Positions 1-7,082 of a DNA stretch of 35,248 bases are shown here, piece after piece (the first letter of the stretch is position 1; each line of letters starts with the position of its first letter). The position numbers and the translations under genes are program-made. Source of the DNA: an uncultured Clostridia bacterium (GTDB lineage Bacteria; Bacillota; Clostridia; Oscillospirales; Acutalibacteraceae). The notes below the pieces were generated by a model. It searched no databases, was not told where the DNA came from, and saw only the letters and a list, made by a program, of their open reading frames with translations. Location: assembly GCA_937907605.1 (NCBI GenBank), contig CALCYI010000050.1, positions 1-35,248 of the forward strand, read 5' to 3'.

Positions 1-14
1 CCTCTTTAACAACA

Positions 15-40
15 AAAGCCCACCTTTTTAGGTGGACTTT
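15..40 (-). terminator. Rho-independent terminator of the T-box operon
   Basis: Read on the minus strand, arms AAAGTCCACCT and AGGTGGGCTTT surround an AAAA loop and are followed by TTGTTGTT. One pair is a U-G wobble on the minus-strand RNA but a C-A mismatch on the plus strand, which favours minus-strand use. It lies about 50 bp after the stop codon of the acyl-CoA synthetase fusion gene. Confidence 0.75.
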
Positions 41-53
41 TTCGACACGCTGA

Positions 54-81
54 AGCGTTGAAAGATTACTCTTTCAACGCT
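54..81 (-). repeat. Perfect 11-bp stem-loop just after the operon stop codon
   Basis: AGCGTTGAAAG and CTTTCAACGCT form a perfect inverted repeat around a 6-nt loop. It starts 7 nt after the stop codon of the fusion gene and precedes the true terminator at 15-40. It has no strong T-run on either side, so it may stabilise the mRNA 3' end rather than terminate. That role is inference. Confidence 0.6.
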
Positions 82-87
82 TTATTT

Positions 88-2613
88 TTATGCCGTTACG
101 ATTCCTGCGGCTTTCTGAAGTCCGAGCTTCTTAACCGCGTCCTCGCGCATCTGATATTTTAATATCTTGCCTGCGGCGTTCATCGGAAATTCCTTCATAA
201 AATCCACATAGCGCGGAACCTTATGCCTTGCCATGCTTGCGCCGACAAAGTCCTTCATCTCCTGCTCGGTCATCGTTTCGCCTTCCTTAAGGATTACGCA
301 CGCCATAATTTCCTCGCCGTACTGCTCGTCGGGAACGCCGATAACCTGAACGTCGCTTACTTTCGGATTGGTGTAGATAAATTCCTCTATCTCCTTGGGA
401 TAGATATTCTCTCCGCCACGGATTATCATATCCTTTAGCCTGCCAGTGATTTTATAGTAGCCCTCGGGAGTGCGGCACGCAAGGTCGCCCGTGTGCAGCC
501 AGCCGTCCTTATCAATTGCGGCGGAGGTCTCCTTAGGCATTTTATAATACCCCTTCATAATATTGTATCCGCGCGCCACGAATTCGCCCGTAACGTTATC
601 GGGACAGTCCTCGCCCGTTTCGGGGTCAACGATTTTGCACTCAATCTCGGGCATTGCCTTACCCACGGTCGCAACCCTGATTTCAAGCGGGTCCTCGGTA
701 GAGCTCATCGTACAGCCGGGTGAGGATTCCGTCTGGCCGTAAACTATCGTGATTTCGCGCATATTCATCTTGTTTACAACGTCCTGCATCGCGGATATCG
801 GACAGGGGCTTCCCGCCATAATTCCCGTACGCATATATGAGAAGTCCGTCTTTTCAAAATCAGGATGCTCAAGCAGCGCGATAAACATAGTCGGCACGCC
901 GTGGAAGGCGGTAATATGCTCGTTATTAATGCACGCAAGCGACGGCTTGGGCGAAAAATACGGTATAGGAAGGAGCGTTCCGCCGTGAGTCATAGTAGAC
1001 GTCATAGCGAGTACCATACCGAAGCAGTGGAACATCGGAACCTGAATCATCATTCTGTCCGCGGTGGATAAATCCATTCTGTCACCTATGCACTTACCGT
1101 TGTTGACAATATTGTAGTGGGTGAGCATAACACCCTTGGGAAATCCCGTAGTACCCGAGGTGTACTGCATATTGCACACGTCGTCAGGCTTTACGGCAGC
1201 CGCCATGGCGTAAACCTCCTCCTTATTGACCTGTGAGGCACGCTCAAGCGCTTCGTTCCACTCAAGGCAACCCTTCTGCCTGAAGCCTACGGTGATAACG
1301 TTTCTCAAAAACGGGAGGCGCTTACTGTGAAGCGGTGCGCCCGCTTTTGTGTTTTCAAGCTCGGGACAGAGCTCCGCAACTATCTTGCCGTAATGCGTAT
1401 CCTTTGCGCCTTCGGTAATAACAAGGGTTTGGGTATCGGACTGCTTTAAAAGGTATTCCGCCTCGTGAATTTTATACGCGGTATTAACCGTGACGAGTAC
1501 CGCGCCGATTTTAACGGTTGCCCAGAAGGTAATAAACCACTGCGGCACGTTCGAAGCCCAGATTGCGACATGGCTTCCCGCCTTAACGCCCATTGAGATA
1601 AGCACCCTTGCGAACTCGTCAACGTCGTCGCGGAATTCGGAATAGGTACGAGTATAATCAAGGGTCGTATACTTAAAGGCATACTGATCAGGAAATTCCT
1701 CCACCATTCTGTCAAGCACCTGTGAAAAGGTCTTTTCAATAAGCAAATCCTTCTTCCACACGAACTTGCCCGTATGCGCGTTGTTATAATAGAGCGTTTT
1801 TTCCTTGCCCAAGGTATAGTTAAACTGCTTCATATAGTTTACGAAGTGGGAGAAAATAATCTCCATATCGTCAATTTCCCTGTACCACGCGGGGTCCCAA
1901 ACAAGCGAAATAAAGCCGTCGAAGTTAACCGAGCGCAGCGCGAGCATAACATCCCCCAGAGGAAGCTCTCCCTCGCCGATGAGGCAGTATTCAACGTTTC
2001 CGTCACGCTTTCTGCTGTCGGTAAGCTGTACGTGCTTAACGTATGCGCCGAGGTTTTTAATGATCACGTCGGGCATTTCGCCCGCGGTCTGATACGCTGC
2101 GCTGACGTTCCAGAGCGCCGCAAGATTATCAGAGGCAAAGTTTTCGAGTATATCGCGGAGAACCGCGGTGTCGGAGAACATACCCTTGGTTTCTATTAAA
2201 ACGATAACACCCTTATACTCCGCAAGCGGAATAATCCTTTCGAGCATTTCTGTAACAAAAGCAAAGCTCTCCTCGGTCTTTTCCTCAGCCTCAGCCCTTA
2301 CTCTTACGTAAGGTATATTAAGATTATTTGCAATATCAATACACGCCTTAACCTCGTCAAGCGTCGCCTGTTCGTTTTCGGTATCCGAAAGGTCGCAGAC
2401 CGTATCAATACACGCAAGGGTAAGCTTCCTCTCGTAGAGCTTACGCCTTGTCGCCATAGCAGCGTAGTCATGGAAAGCACCGTCCTTGTCGGTAAAAAGG
2501 CGATTGTGAATATTATGAAGCTCAATGCCCTTGAAGCCGAGCTCCTCTGCTGCGTCGCAGAAGCCGTCAAAGCTTATTCCGTACCAGCCCTTTGTTGAAA
2601 ATGAAAGCTTCAT
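88..2613 (-). CDS. TIM-barrel / AMP-forming acyl-CoA synthetase fusion protein
   Basis: An 841-residue two-part protein. Residues 1 to about 265 resemble the xylose-isomerase-like TIM barrel family (IolE/Hyi/AP-endonuclease 2), with E141, H194 and GEG at 213-215. Residues about 295-835 are a complete ANL-superfamily acyl-CoA synthetase. It has the P-loop YTSGTTGFPKG (484-494), a TGDLA motif, the GRLKDMIIRGGENIYP hinge and a C-terminal GKILK with likely catalytic K816. The ligase half should activate a carboxylic acid as an acyl-adenylate and transfer it to CoA in the cytoplasm; the substrate is unknown, and a medium-chain fatty acid is only a guess from overall FadD-like appearance. In the barrel some expected metal ligands look replaced (N169 in LWNVSAAY, W239 in LVWDP), so that half may bind rather than convert a ligand. 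The start codon overlaps the stop of the LeuA-like gene by 4 bp, implying translational coupling. Ligase fold is near certain; the fusion's role is unknown. Confidence 0.9.
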   Translation of the reverse strand: MKLSFSTKGWYGISFDGFCDAAEELGFKGIELHNIHNRLFTDKDGAFHDYAAMATRRKLYERKLTLACIDTVCDLSDTENEQATLDEVKACIDIANNLNIPYVRVRAEAEEKTEESFAFVTEMLERIIPLAEYKGVIVLIETKGMFSDTAVLRDILENFASDNLAALWNVSAAYQTAGEMPDVIIKNLGAYVKHVQLTDSRKRDGNVEYCLIGEGELPLGDVMLALRSVNFDGFISLVWDPAWYREIDDMEIIFSHFVNYMKQFNYTLGKEKTLYYNNAHTGKFVWKKDLLIEKTFSQVLDRMVEEFPDQYAFKYTTLDYTRTYSEFRDDVDEFARVLISMGVKAGSHVAIWASNVPQWFITFWATVKIGAVLVTVNTAYKIHEAEYLLKQSDTQTLVITEGAKDTHYGKIVAELCPELENTKAGAPLHSKRLPFLRNVITVGFRQKGCLEWNEALERASQVNKEEVYAMAAAVKPDDVCNMQYTSGTTGFPKGVMLTHYNIVNNGKCIGDRMDLSTADRMMIQVPMFHCFGMVLAMTSTMTHGGTLLPIPYFSPKPSLACINNEHITAFHGVPTMFIALLEHPDFEKTDFSYMRTGIMAGSPCPISAMQDVVNKMNMREITIVYGQTESSPGCTMSSTEDPLEIRVATVGKAMPEIECKIVDPETGEDCPDNVTGEFVARGYNIMKGYYKMPKETSAAIDKDGWLHTGDLACRTPEGYYKITGRLKDMIIRGGENIYPKEIEEFIYTNPKVSDVQVIGVPDEQYGEEIMACVILKEGETMTEQEMKDFVGASMARHKVPRYVDFMKEFPMNAAGKILKYQMREDAVKKLGLQKAAGIVTA

Positions 2614-3992
2614 TCCTGCGCCTCCTCATACACGATTTTGTTGATAGCGTTAAGGTAAGCCCTTATACTCGCGCCTATAATATCGGTGGAAATACCGTTA
2701 CCCGAATAAAGCTTGCTACCCGAGCGGAGCTTAACAACAGCCGAGCCCATAGCCTCCTTGCCCTCGGTAACCGCCTGAATCTGAAAATCGTCAAGCTCAT
2801 AGTGACGGCCTATAATCCTGTCGATTGCGATAAACGAAGCGTCGATAGGACCGTCGCCGAGCTCAATGCTCTCGATAGTGTTTCCGTCGCGTTCAAGCAC
2901 GATGTGTGCGCTCGCAGTGATGATATTGCCGTTATTGATGATATAGCTTACGAGCTTATATGCCGACGGAACCTGAAGCGCCGATGAAGCAACGATTGCG
3001 TCAAGCTCCTTTGCGCCGACGTTCTTCTTAGCCGCAACCCTTAAGAATTCCTCATAAACCTTCGCGGAATCCTCTTCGGATAAGTCGTAGCCAAGCTTCG
3101 ATACTGCGGAAAGCACAGCCTGCGCGCTGTCGTTTTTATCAAGCCTTATTCCCTCAAACTCCGTGCTTACGGTAACGGTGGATTTGTCGTTCTTTGCATT
3201 GTCAGTAATCCAGTTAATCTGGTTTACCGTACGGTGAAGCTCGGTATATTTAATGCCCGAGGAAATACCGTAATCGTTTCCATATTCCTTTATAATGGTT
3301 CCGAAGGTATCAAGGCTTACCGTGTCGCCGCCCACCGCACACTTAACGCACGCAGCGCCGCTTCTTACCGCAAGGATTGCCTGAGCCGCGGCAAGCCCCG
3401 TTTTATTATTGCATTTAATTCCTATCGGAACGCCCGTGTTATCAATAATATCCTTAACAAAGGCGGCAAAATCATCGGGCAGCATTGAGCCCGCTGAATC
3501 GCAGACGGTGACCTTGTCGGCACCCGCTTTAACGGCTACCTTTACAGCCTCGTAAAGATAATCCTTCTCCGCCCTCGTCGCGTCAACGGCGCAAAATTCA
3601 ACCGAGGAGCACTTTTCCTTAGCGCTTTTAACGGTATGCTCAATCCAAGAGAGCATTTTTGCCGGTTTCATATGGCAGGTGTATTCCATTCCCACGGGGG
3701 ACACGGGAAGCTCAATCCTGATAGTACCCTTCTTTGCAGATGAAAGCGCCTCGGCAGCGTCGTCAATGCTCTTTTCGCTCATACCCGCGCCTACGGACAG
3801 AACGCTGTTTTTGACAAAGGCGGATACAGTACGCACAAGTAGGACATCCGCAGAGCTGTTAACTACCTCGGGAAGCTCGATAATATCAATATCCAATTTT
3901 TCAAGCTGACGAGCTATCTCGATTTTTTCCTTAAAGGAGAAGCTGTTGTTTTCGCGGCAGAGCGTTGAGTCTGCAATAATGATTTTCTTCAT
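2610..3992 (-). CDS. LeuA-like protein with degenerate catalytic site and intact regulatory domain
   Basis: A 460-residue homologue of the DRE-TIM metallolyases (2-isopropylmalate, homocitrate and citramalate synthases). Residues 1-260 form the barrel. About 340-455 is a LeuA allosteric dimer domain with GDGPIDA (379-385) and STDIIGASIRAYLNAIN (435-451), the leucine-binding region of LeuA. The family's DxTLRDGEQ motif reads DSTLCRENN here (D8 kept; catalytic Arg and Glu lost), and the HxH metal pair reads K193-C-N195. Normal acyl-CoA condensation therefore looks unlikely; a sensor, scaffold or altered enzyme is possible (inference). I chose ATG at 3992 because AAAGGA lies 8-9 nt upstream; ATG at 4001 would abut the same AAAGG. 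It is the first gene after a T-box leader, so it is expected to be induced by an uncharged tRNA. It overlaps the downstream ligase fusion by ATGA. Confidence 0.85.
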   Translation of the reverse strand: MKKIIIADSTLCRENNSFSFKEKIEIARQLEKLDIDIIELPEVVNSSADVLLVRTVSAFVKNSVLSVGAGMSEKSIDDAAEALSSAKKGTIRIELPVSPVGMEYTCHMKPAKMLSWIEHTVKSAKEKCSSVEFCAVDATRAEKDYLYEAVKVAVKAGADKVTVCDSAGSMLPDDFAAFVKDIIDNTGVPIGIKCNNKTGLAAAQAILAVRSGAACVKCAVGGDTVSLDTFGTIIKEYGNDYGISSGIKYTELHRTVNQINWITDNAKNDKSTVTVSTEFEGIRLDKNDSAQAVLSAVSKLGYDLSEEDSAKVYEEFLRVAAKKNVGAKELDAIVASSALQVPSAYKLVSYIINNGNIITASAHIVLERDGNTIESIELGDGPIDASFIAIDRIIGRHYELDDFQIQAVTEGKEAMGSAVVKLRSGSKLYSGNGISTDIIGASIRAYLNAINKIVYEEAQE

Positions 3993-4020
3993 TTTTCTCA
4001 TCCTTTCATGCGTAAATAAT

Positions 4021-4282
4021 AAAGCCCTGAGGCGTATAGCCTCAGGGACGAATAAACCGCGGTACCACCCTGGTTGGTCTGCATAGCAAACCCACTTTGC
4101 GAGCTTCCATCAAAGCTCCTGCCATGATAACGGGGCAAGCCGTAGCGACTTACTGATTTCCGCCGCTCTGCTCAGGAACGAGGCTTATTATCCGTCACCG
4201 CTGCCTTACACCGACCGACAGCTCTCTTTGCGTGATTTGGGATAATAATTAATTCCGTCACTGCATTTAGTTATTAACAATT
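4021..4282 (-). promoter_or_regulatory. T-box riboswitch leader
   Basis: On the minus strand the canonical T-box AGGGTGGTACCGCGG is followed by TTTATTCGTCCCT (about 4049-4071). This can pair as an antiterminator in competition with the terminator CCCTGAGGC/GCCTCAGGG followed by a T-rich stretch (about 4017-4050). The TGGT in the T-box fits a tRNA ending in A73-CCA. Upstream there is an AGAGAG motif, a GGTGTAA distal-loop element and a Stem I in which TTATTATCC pairs with GGATAATAA. The specifier is in the stretch GCCTCG near 4169-4180. CTC (Leu) followed by a purine and GCC (Ala) are both readable, and I do not assign it. Leucine would suit the LeuA-like first gene. The leader fills the roughly 330-bp gap between 3992 and 4325. 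Confidence 0.95.
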
Positions 4283-4288
4283 GAAGTT

Positions 4289-4317
4289 ATATTATCACAA
4301 AGTTTAATATTTGTCAA
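4289..4317 (-). promoter_or_regulatory. Sigma-A promoter of the T-box operon
   Basis: TTGACA (4317-4312), a 17-bp spacer and TAATAT (4294-4289) on the minus strand. Predicted start of transcription is near 4282, at the head of the T-box leader. It begins 8 bp after the stop of the MGMT-like gene. Confidence 0.85.
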
Positions 4318-4324
4318 CAAAAAT

Positions 4325-4633
4325 TTATCTTCCGTCCCAGAGGTATTTTTCCATATCCACCCTGCCGTCTATAAACTCAACGCCCTCGCCCTCGAGGAGC
4401 AGTATCTGCATATTCTTACCGCCGAAGGCAAATGCCGACGACGGCTCGCCGAGTCGGTTTACAACTCGAAAGCACGGAATAGTATCGGGGTCGGGATTTA
4501 CGTGAAGCGCATATCCCACTACCCTGCTCCAGCGCGGATTACCCGCAAGGAGCGCAATCTGACCGTAGGTCGCAACCCTGCCGTACGGGATACGCTTTAC
4601 AACCTCGTAGATTTTTTCAAAGCTGTTTTGCAT
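4325..4633 (-). CDS. MGMT/Ogt C-terminal-domain protein (alkyltransferase-like)
   Basis: A 102-residue single-domain member of the O6-alkylguanine-DNA alkyltransferase family, which normally accepts the alkyl group from O6-alkylguanine onto one cysteine. Recognisable are the helix-turn-helix region (IPYGRVATYGQIALLAGNP, 15-33), the SRVVGYALHVNP segment and the active-site loop IPCFRVVN (52-59). C54 is present, so it is not the Trp-type ATL protein. The usual PCHR reads PCFR: F55 replaces the His of the Glu-His-Cys network. It lacks the N-terminal domain of Ogt/Ada, as do many Clostridial members. It starts 3 nt after the phosphodiesterase stop codon and is probably cotranscribed with it. The fold is clear; full alkyltransferase activity is uncertain because of F55. 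Confidence 0.85.
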   Translation of the reverse strand: MQNSFEKIYEVVKRIPYGRVATYGQIALLAGNPRWSRVVGYALHVNPDPDTIPCFRVVNRLGEPSSAFAFGGKNMQILLLEGEGVEFIDGRVDMEKYLWDGR

Positions 4634-4636
4634 ACG

Positions 4637-5476
4637 TTATTTATTGCCCCAGTTTTCAATGACATCCCTGAGCTCGTTTACGTTCCTCGTTGTGATATTG
4701 TCGGGCTTGTTTACGAGCGCCCTCTTCATCTGGTATTCCTTATCAACGGTCCATACCGAAAGCTTGTAGCCGTTCTGGTGCAGGAAATCCGAGAGCGTTC
4801 TCGAGGCGTTTGCGTGGTTACAGTTAATGCCGATACCGCCCGTTTCCTCAAGCATTTTAAGCAGCCTTTTCTGGTAATCGTCGGCAAAGATATTAAACCT
4901 TGAGGGAACGTAGTTAATGTAGTAATCAATCCCCGGGCAGTCCCTTTTGGCGTCCTTTGCCTGAAAGGTTTCGATACCCGTGAGGTAAACTCTTTTCTGG
5001 AGCGAAAAGGCTTTAATCTTTTCATAAAGCGCGGGCAGCGCCTTAATATCCTTAATATCAAGGTTCACCATTAGCTTTTCGTCGGAGGCAATAAGCTCAA
5101 ACGCGCTGTCAATCTCAACGCCGTCATTATTGGTAGTAATAATATCGTGTCCCATTACCACCGTGCCGTCAGGACGCTGTCTGATGTCAAGCTCGACGGC
5201 GTCTGCGCCGTTTTCAATCGCCTTTTTAATTGTTTCAAGCGAATTGTCGGGAGTGTCGAAGGCTCCCGTATGCGCCGTAATCATAAAGCCGTCCACAAAA
5301 GTAAGCTTCCTCTCGTCATAGGATTTTGAAAAGGTATAGGTCGCAACGCCTGCAACCATGGCAATCGAAACAAGAAACGAAAAAACCTGATAAGCAAAGC
5401 GCTTTGCCCAGAGGGGAGTCATATTCCTTTTGAGAAACCTTTTAAATTTTTTCCAGCGTGAAATCTTTTCAGCCAA
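4637..5476 (-). CDS. Membrane-anchored glycerophosphodiester phosphodiesterase
   Basis: A 279-residue GDPD-family TIM-barrel enzyme that hydrolyses glycerophosphodiesters to glycerol-3-phosphate and an alcohol. Visible signature residues are H69 (AHTG, where HRG is usual), the following DTPDNSLE segment, E95 and D97 in VELDI, and H110-D111 in VMGHD. A basic N-terminus (1-27) and one hydrophobic segment (about 28-47) suggest an N-in membrane anchor with the catalytic domain outside, acting on lipid head groups or teichoic-acid-type polymers (inference). I accept a TTG start at 5476 because AAAGGTGAG sits just upstream and the next Met falls after the basic stretch. A terminator-like hairpin separates it from guaB, and the MGMT-like gene follows after 3 nt. 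Confidence 0.88.
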   Translation of the reverse strand: MAEKISRWKKFKRFLKRNMTPLWAKRFAYQVFSFLVSIAMVAGVATYTFSKSYDERKLTFVDGFMITAHTGAFDTPDNSLETIKKAIENGADAVELDIRQRPDGTVVMGHDIITTNNDGVEIDSAFELIASDEKLMVNLDIKDIKALPALYEKIKAFSLQKRVYLTGIETFQAKDAKRDCPGIDYYINYVPSRFNIFADDYQKRLLKMLEETGGIGINCNHANASRTLSDFLHQNGYKLSVWTVDKEYQMKRALVNKPDNITTRNVNELRDVIENWGNK

Positions 5477-5499
5477 TTAACTCACCTTTAAAAATTGCA

Positions 5500-5518
5500 G
5501 GGCGGAATATATCCGCCC
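5500..5518 (-). terminator. Terminator-like hairpin after guaB
   Basis: Minus-strand GGGCGGA and TCCGCCC surround a 5-nt AT-rich loop, and the hairpin is followed by TGCAATTTTTAA. It lies 5 bp after the guaB stop codon and just before the SD site of the phosphodiesterase gene, so some read-through is plausible. Confidence 0.65.
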
Positions 5519-5523
5519 GACTA

Positions 5524-6996
5524 TTATTTATTGCCCGAATAGTTAGGAGCCTCTTTCGTAATGAATACGTCGTGCGGATGGCTTTCTACCAGACCCGCAC
5601 CCGTAATTCTGATAAACTGTGCCTTTTCCCTGAGCTCAGGAATTGAGTGACAGCCTACATATCCCATACCCGAGCGCAGACCGCCCATCATCTGAAATAC
5701 CGTGTCCGAAAGCGCTCCCTTATAGGGCACGCGTCCCTCAACTCCCTCGGGTACAAATTTCTTCGAGCCCTTCTGGAAATATCTGTCCGCTGAGCCGTGG
5801 TTCATAGCGCCGAGCGAGCCCATGCCTCTGTAAACCTTAAACTGTCTGCCCTGCCAAATTTCCGTATCGCCGGGCGACTCCTCGCAGCCTGCGACGAGCG
5901 AGCCCACCATAACTACGCTTCCGCCCGCGGCGATAGCCTTAACTATTTCGCCCGAGTACTTAATACCGCCGTCGGCGATTACGGGAATACCGTATTTATC
6001 AGCTCTTTCGGCGCTGTCGTAAATTGCAGTAATCTGCGGAACGCCGATACCCGCTACAACTCGGGTTGTACAGATTGAGCCGGGGCCGATACCGATTTTA
6101 ACAGCGTCTGCGCCAGCCTTTATAAGCGCCTCCGTGGCGTCGGCGGTTGCAACGTTACCCGCGATAAGCTCGATTTCGGGGAAGGCGTTTTTAACCCTTG
6201 ATACGTTTTCGATAATATTCTTTGAATGACCGTGTGCGGAGTCAAGCACGAAGCAGTCAACGCCCGCGTCGGCAAGCGCCTTTGCCCTGTCGATAACGTC
6301 AGCCGTAACGCCGAGCGCAGCCGCGCAGAGAAGGCGGTCGTTCTTATCACGGGCGGTGTTAGGATACTTAACCGCCTTTTCAATATCTTTAATCGTTACA
6401 AGTCCCGTAAGCTTGCCCGCGCCGTCAACGAGGGGAAGCTTTTCAATCTTGGACTTCATAAGGATTGCCTTTGCCTCTTCAAGCGTCGTGCCGTCCATAG
6501 CAGTAACAAGCTCGTTTTTCGGAGTCATAACCTCGGCAATTCTTACGTTGTAATCGGTCATAAAGCGAAGGTCGCGGTTAGTAAGGATACCTACGAGCGT
6601 TCCGTCCTCCTCGCAGATAGGTACGCCGCTGATATGGTAATGTCCCATTAATTCATCCGCGTCCTTAACGGTATGCCTCGGGGAGAGGAAGAAGGGATTT
6701 GCGATAACGCCGTTTTCGCTTCTCTTAACCTTATCGACCTCGGTAGCCTGCTCCTCAATGGTCATATTCTTATGAATAACGCCGATACCGCCCTCACGCG
6801 CGATAGCGATAGCCATTTTGGATTCCGTTACGGTGTCCATTGCCGCAGTCATAAGCGGGATATTAAGGGAAATCTTATTAGTAAGCCTCGTGTGGAGGTC
6901 CACCATATCGGGAGTTACGTCCGACTCTGCAGGGATTAACAGTACATCGTCAAAGGTAAGTCCTTCCTTAACAAACTTTTCGCCGTATGCCTTCAT
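5524..6996 (-). CDS. guaB: IMP dehydrogenase
   Basis: A 490-residue, full-length IMPDH that oxidises IMP to XMP with NAD+, the committed step of GMP synthesis. The barrel is interrupted by a CBS-domain pair (about residues 95-210, with GVPICEEDGTLVGILTNRDLRF and LPLVDGAGKLTGLVTIKDI segments). The active-site loop GPGSICTTR carries catalytic C309, and the GMGSLGAM and flap regions are present. The ATG at 6996 has AGGAGG upstream. It has its own promoter at 7050-7078 with a short leader; I see no purine riboswitch in that leader. Typical in every respect. Confidence 0.97.
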   Translation of the reverse strand: MKAYGEKFVKEGLTFDDVLLIPAESDVTPDMVDLHTRLTNKISLNIPLMTAAMDTVTESKMAIAIAREGGIGVIHKNMTIEEQATEVDKVKRSENGVIANPFFLSPRHTVKDADELMGHYHISGVPICEEDGTLVGILTNRDLRFMTDYNVRIAEVMTPKNELVTAMDGTTLEEAKAILMKSKIEKLPLVDGAGKLTGLVTIKDIEKAVKYPNTARDKNDRLLCAAALGVTADVIDRAKALADAGVDCFVLDSAHGHSKNIIENVSRVKNAFPEIELIAGNVATADATEALIKAGADAVKIGIGPGSICTTRVVAGIGVPQITAIYDSAERADKYGIPVIADGGIKYSGEIVKAIAAGGSVVMVGSLVAGCEESPGDTEIWQGRQFKVYRGMGSLGAMNHGSADRYFQKGSKKFVPEGVEGRVPYKGALSDTVFQMMGGLRSGMGYVGCHSIPELREKAQFIRITGAGLVESHPHDVFITKEAPNYSGNK

Positions 6997-7049
6997 TCTC
7001 CGTCCTCCTGTAATATATAAATAGTTATATAAACATATAAATTTTTTCT

Positions 7050-7078
7050 ATAATACCATTTTGTATCCTGCTGTGCAA
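7050..7078 (-). promoter_or_regulatory. Sigma-A promoter of guaB
   Basis: TTGCAC (7078-7073), a 17-bp spacer and TATTAT (7055-7050) on the minus strand, wholly within the gap between the transglutaminase stop and guaB. The predicted leader is about 45 nt. Confidence 0.75.
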
Positions 7079-7082
7079 GATA

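Noticed and set aside
1774..2199. 141-aa plus-strand ORF inside the ligase fusion gene
   Set aside because: No recognisable domain or SD, and fully overlapped by a well-supported gene on the other strand. The same reasoning removes the 131-aa ORF at 2592-2987 and the 272-aa ORF at 11246-12064.
6997..7082. Purine riboswitch ahead of guaB
   Set aside because: The leader after the mapped promoter is only about 45 AT-rich bases, too short for an aptamer.
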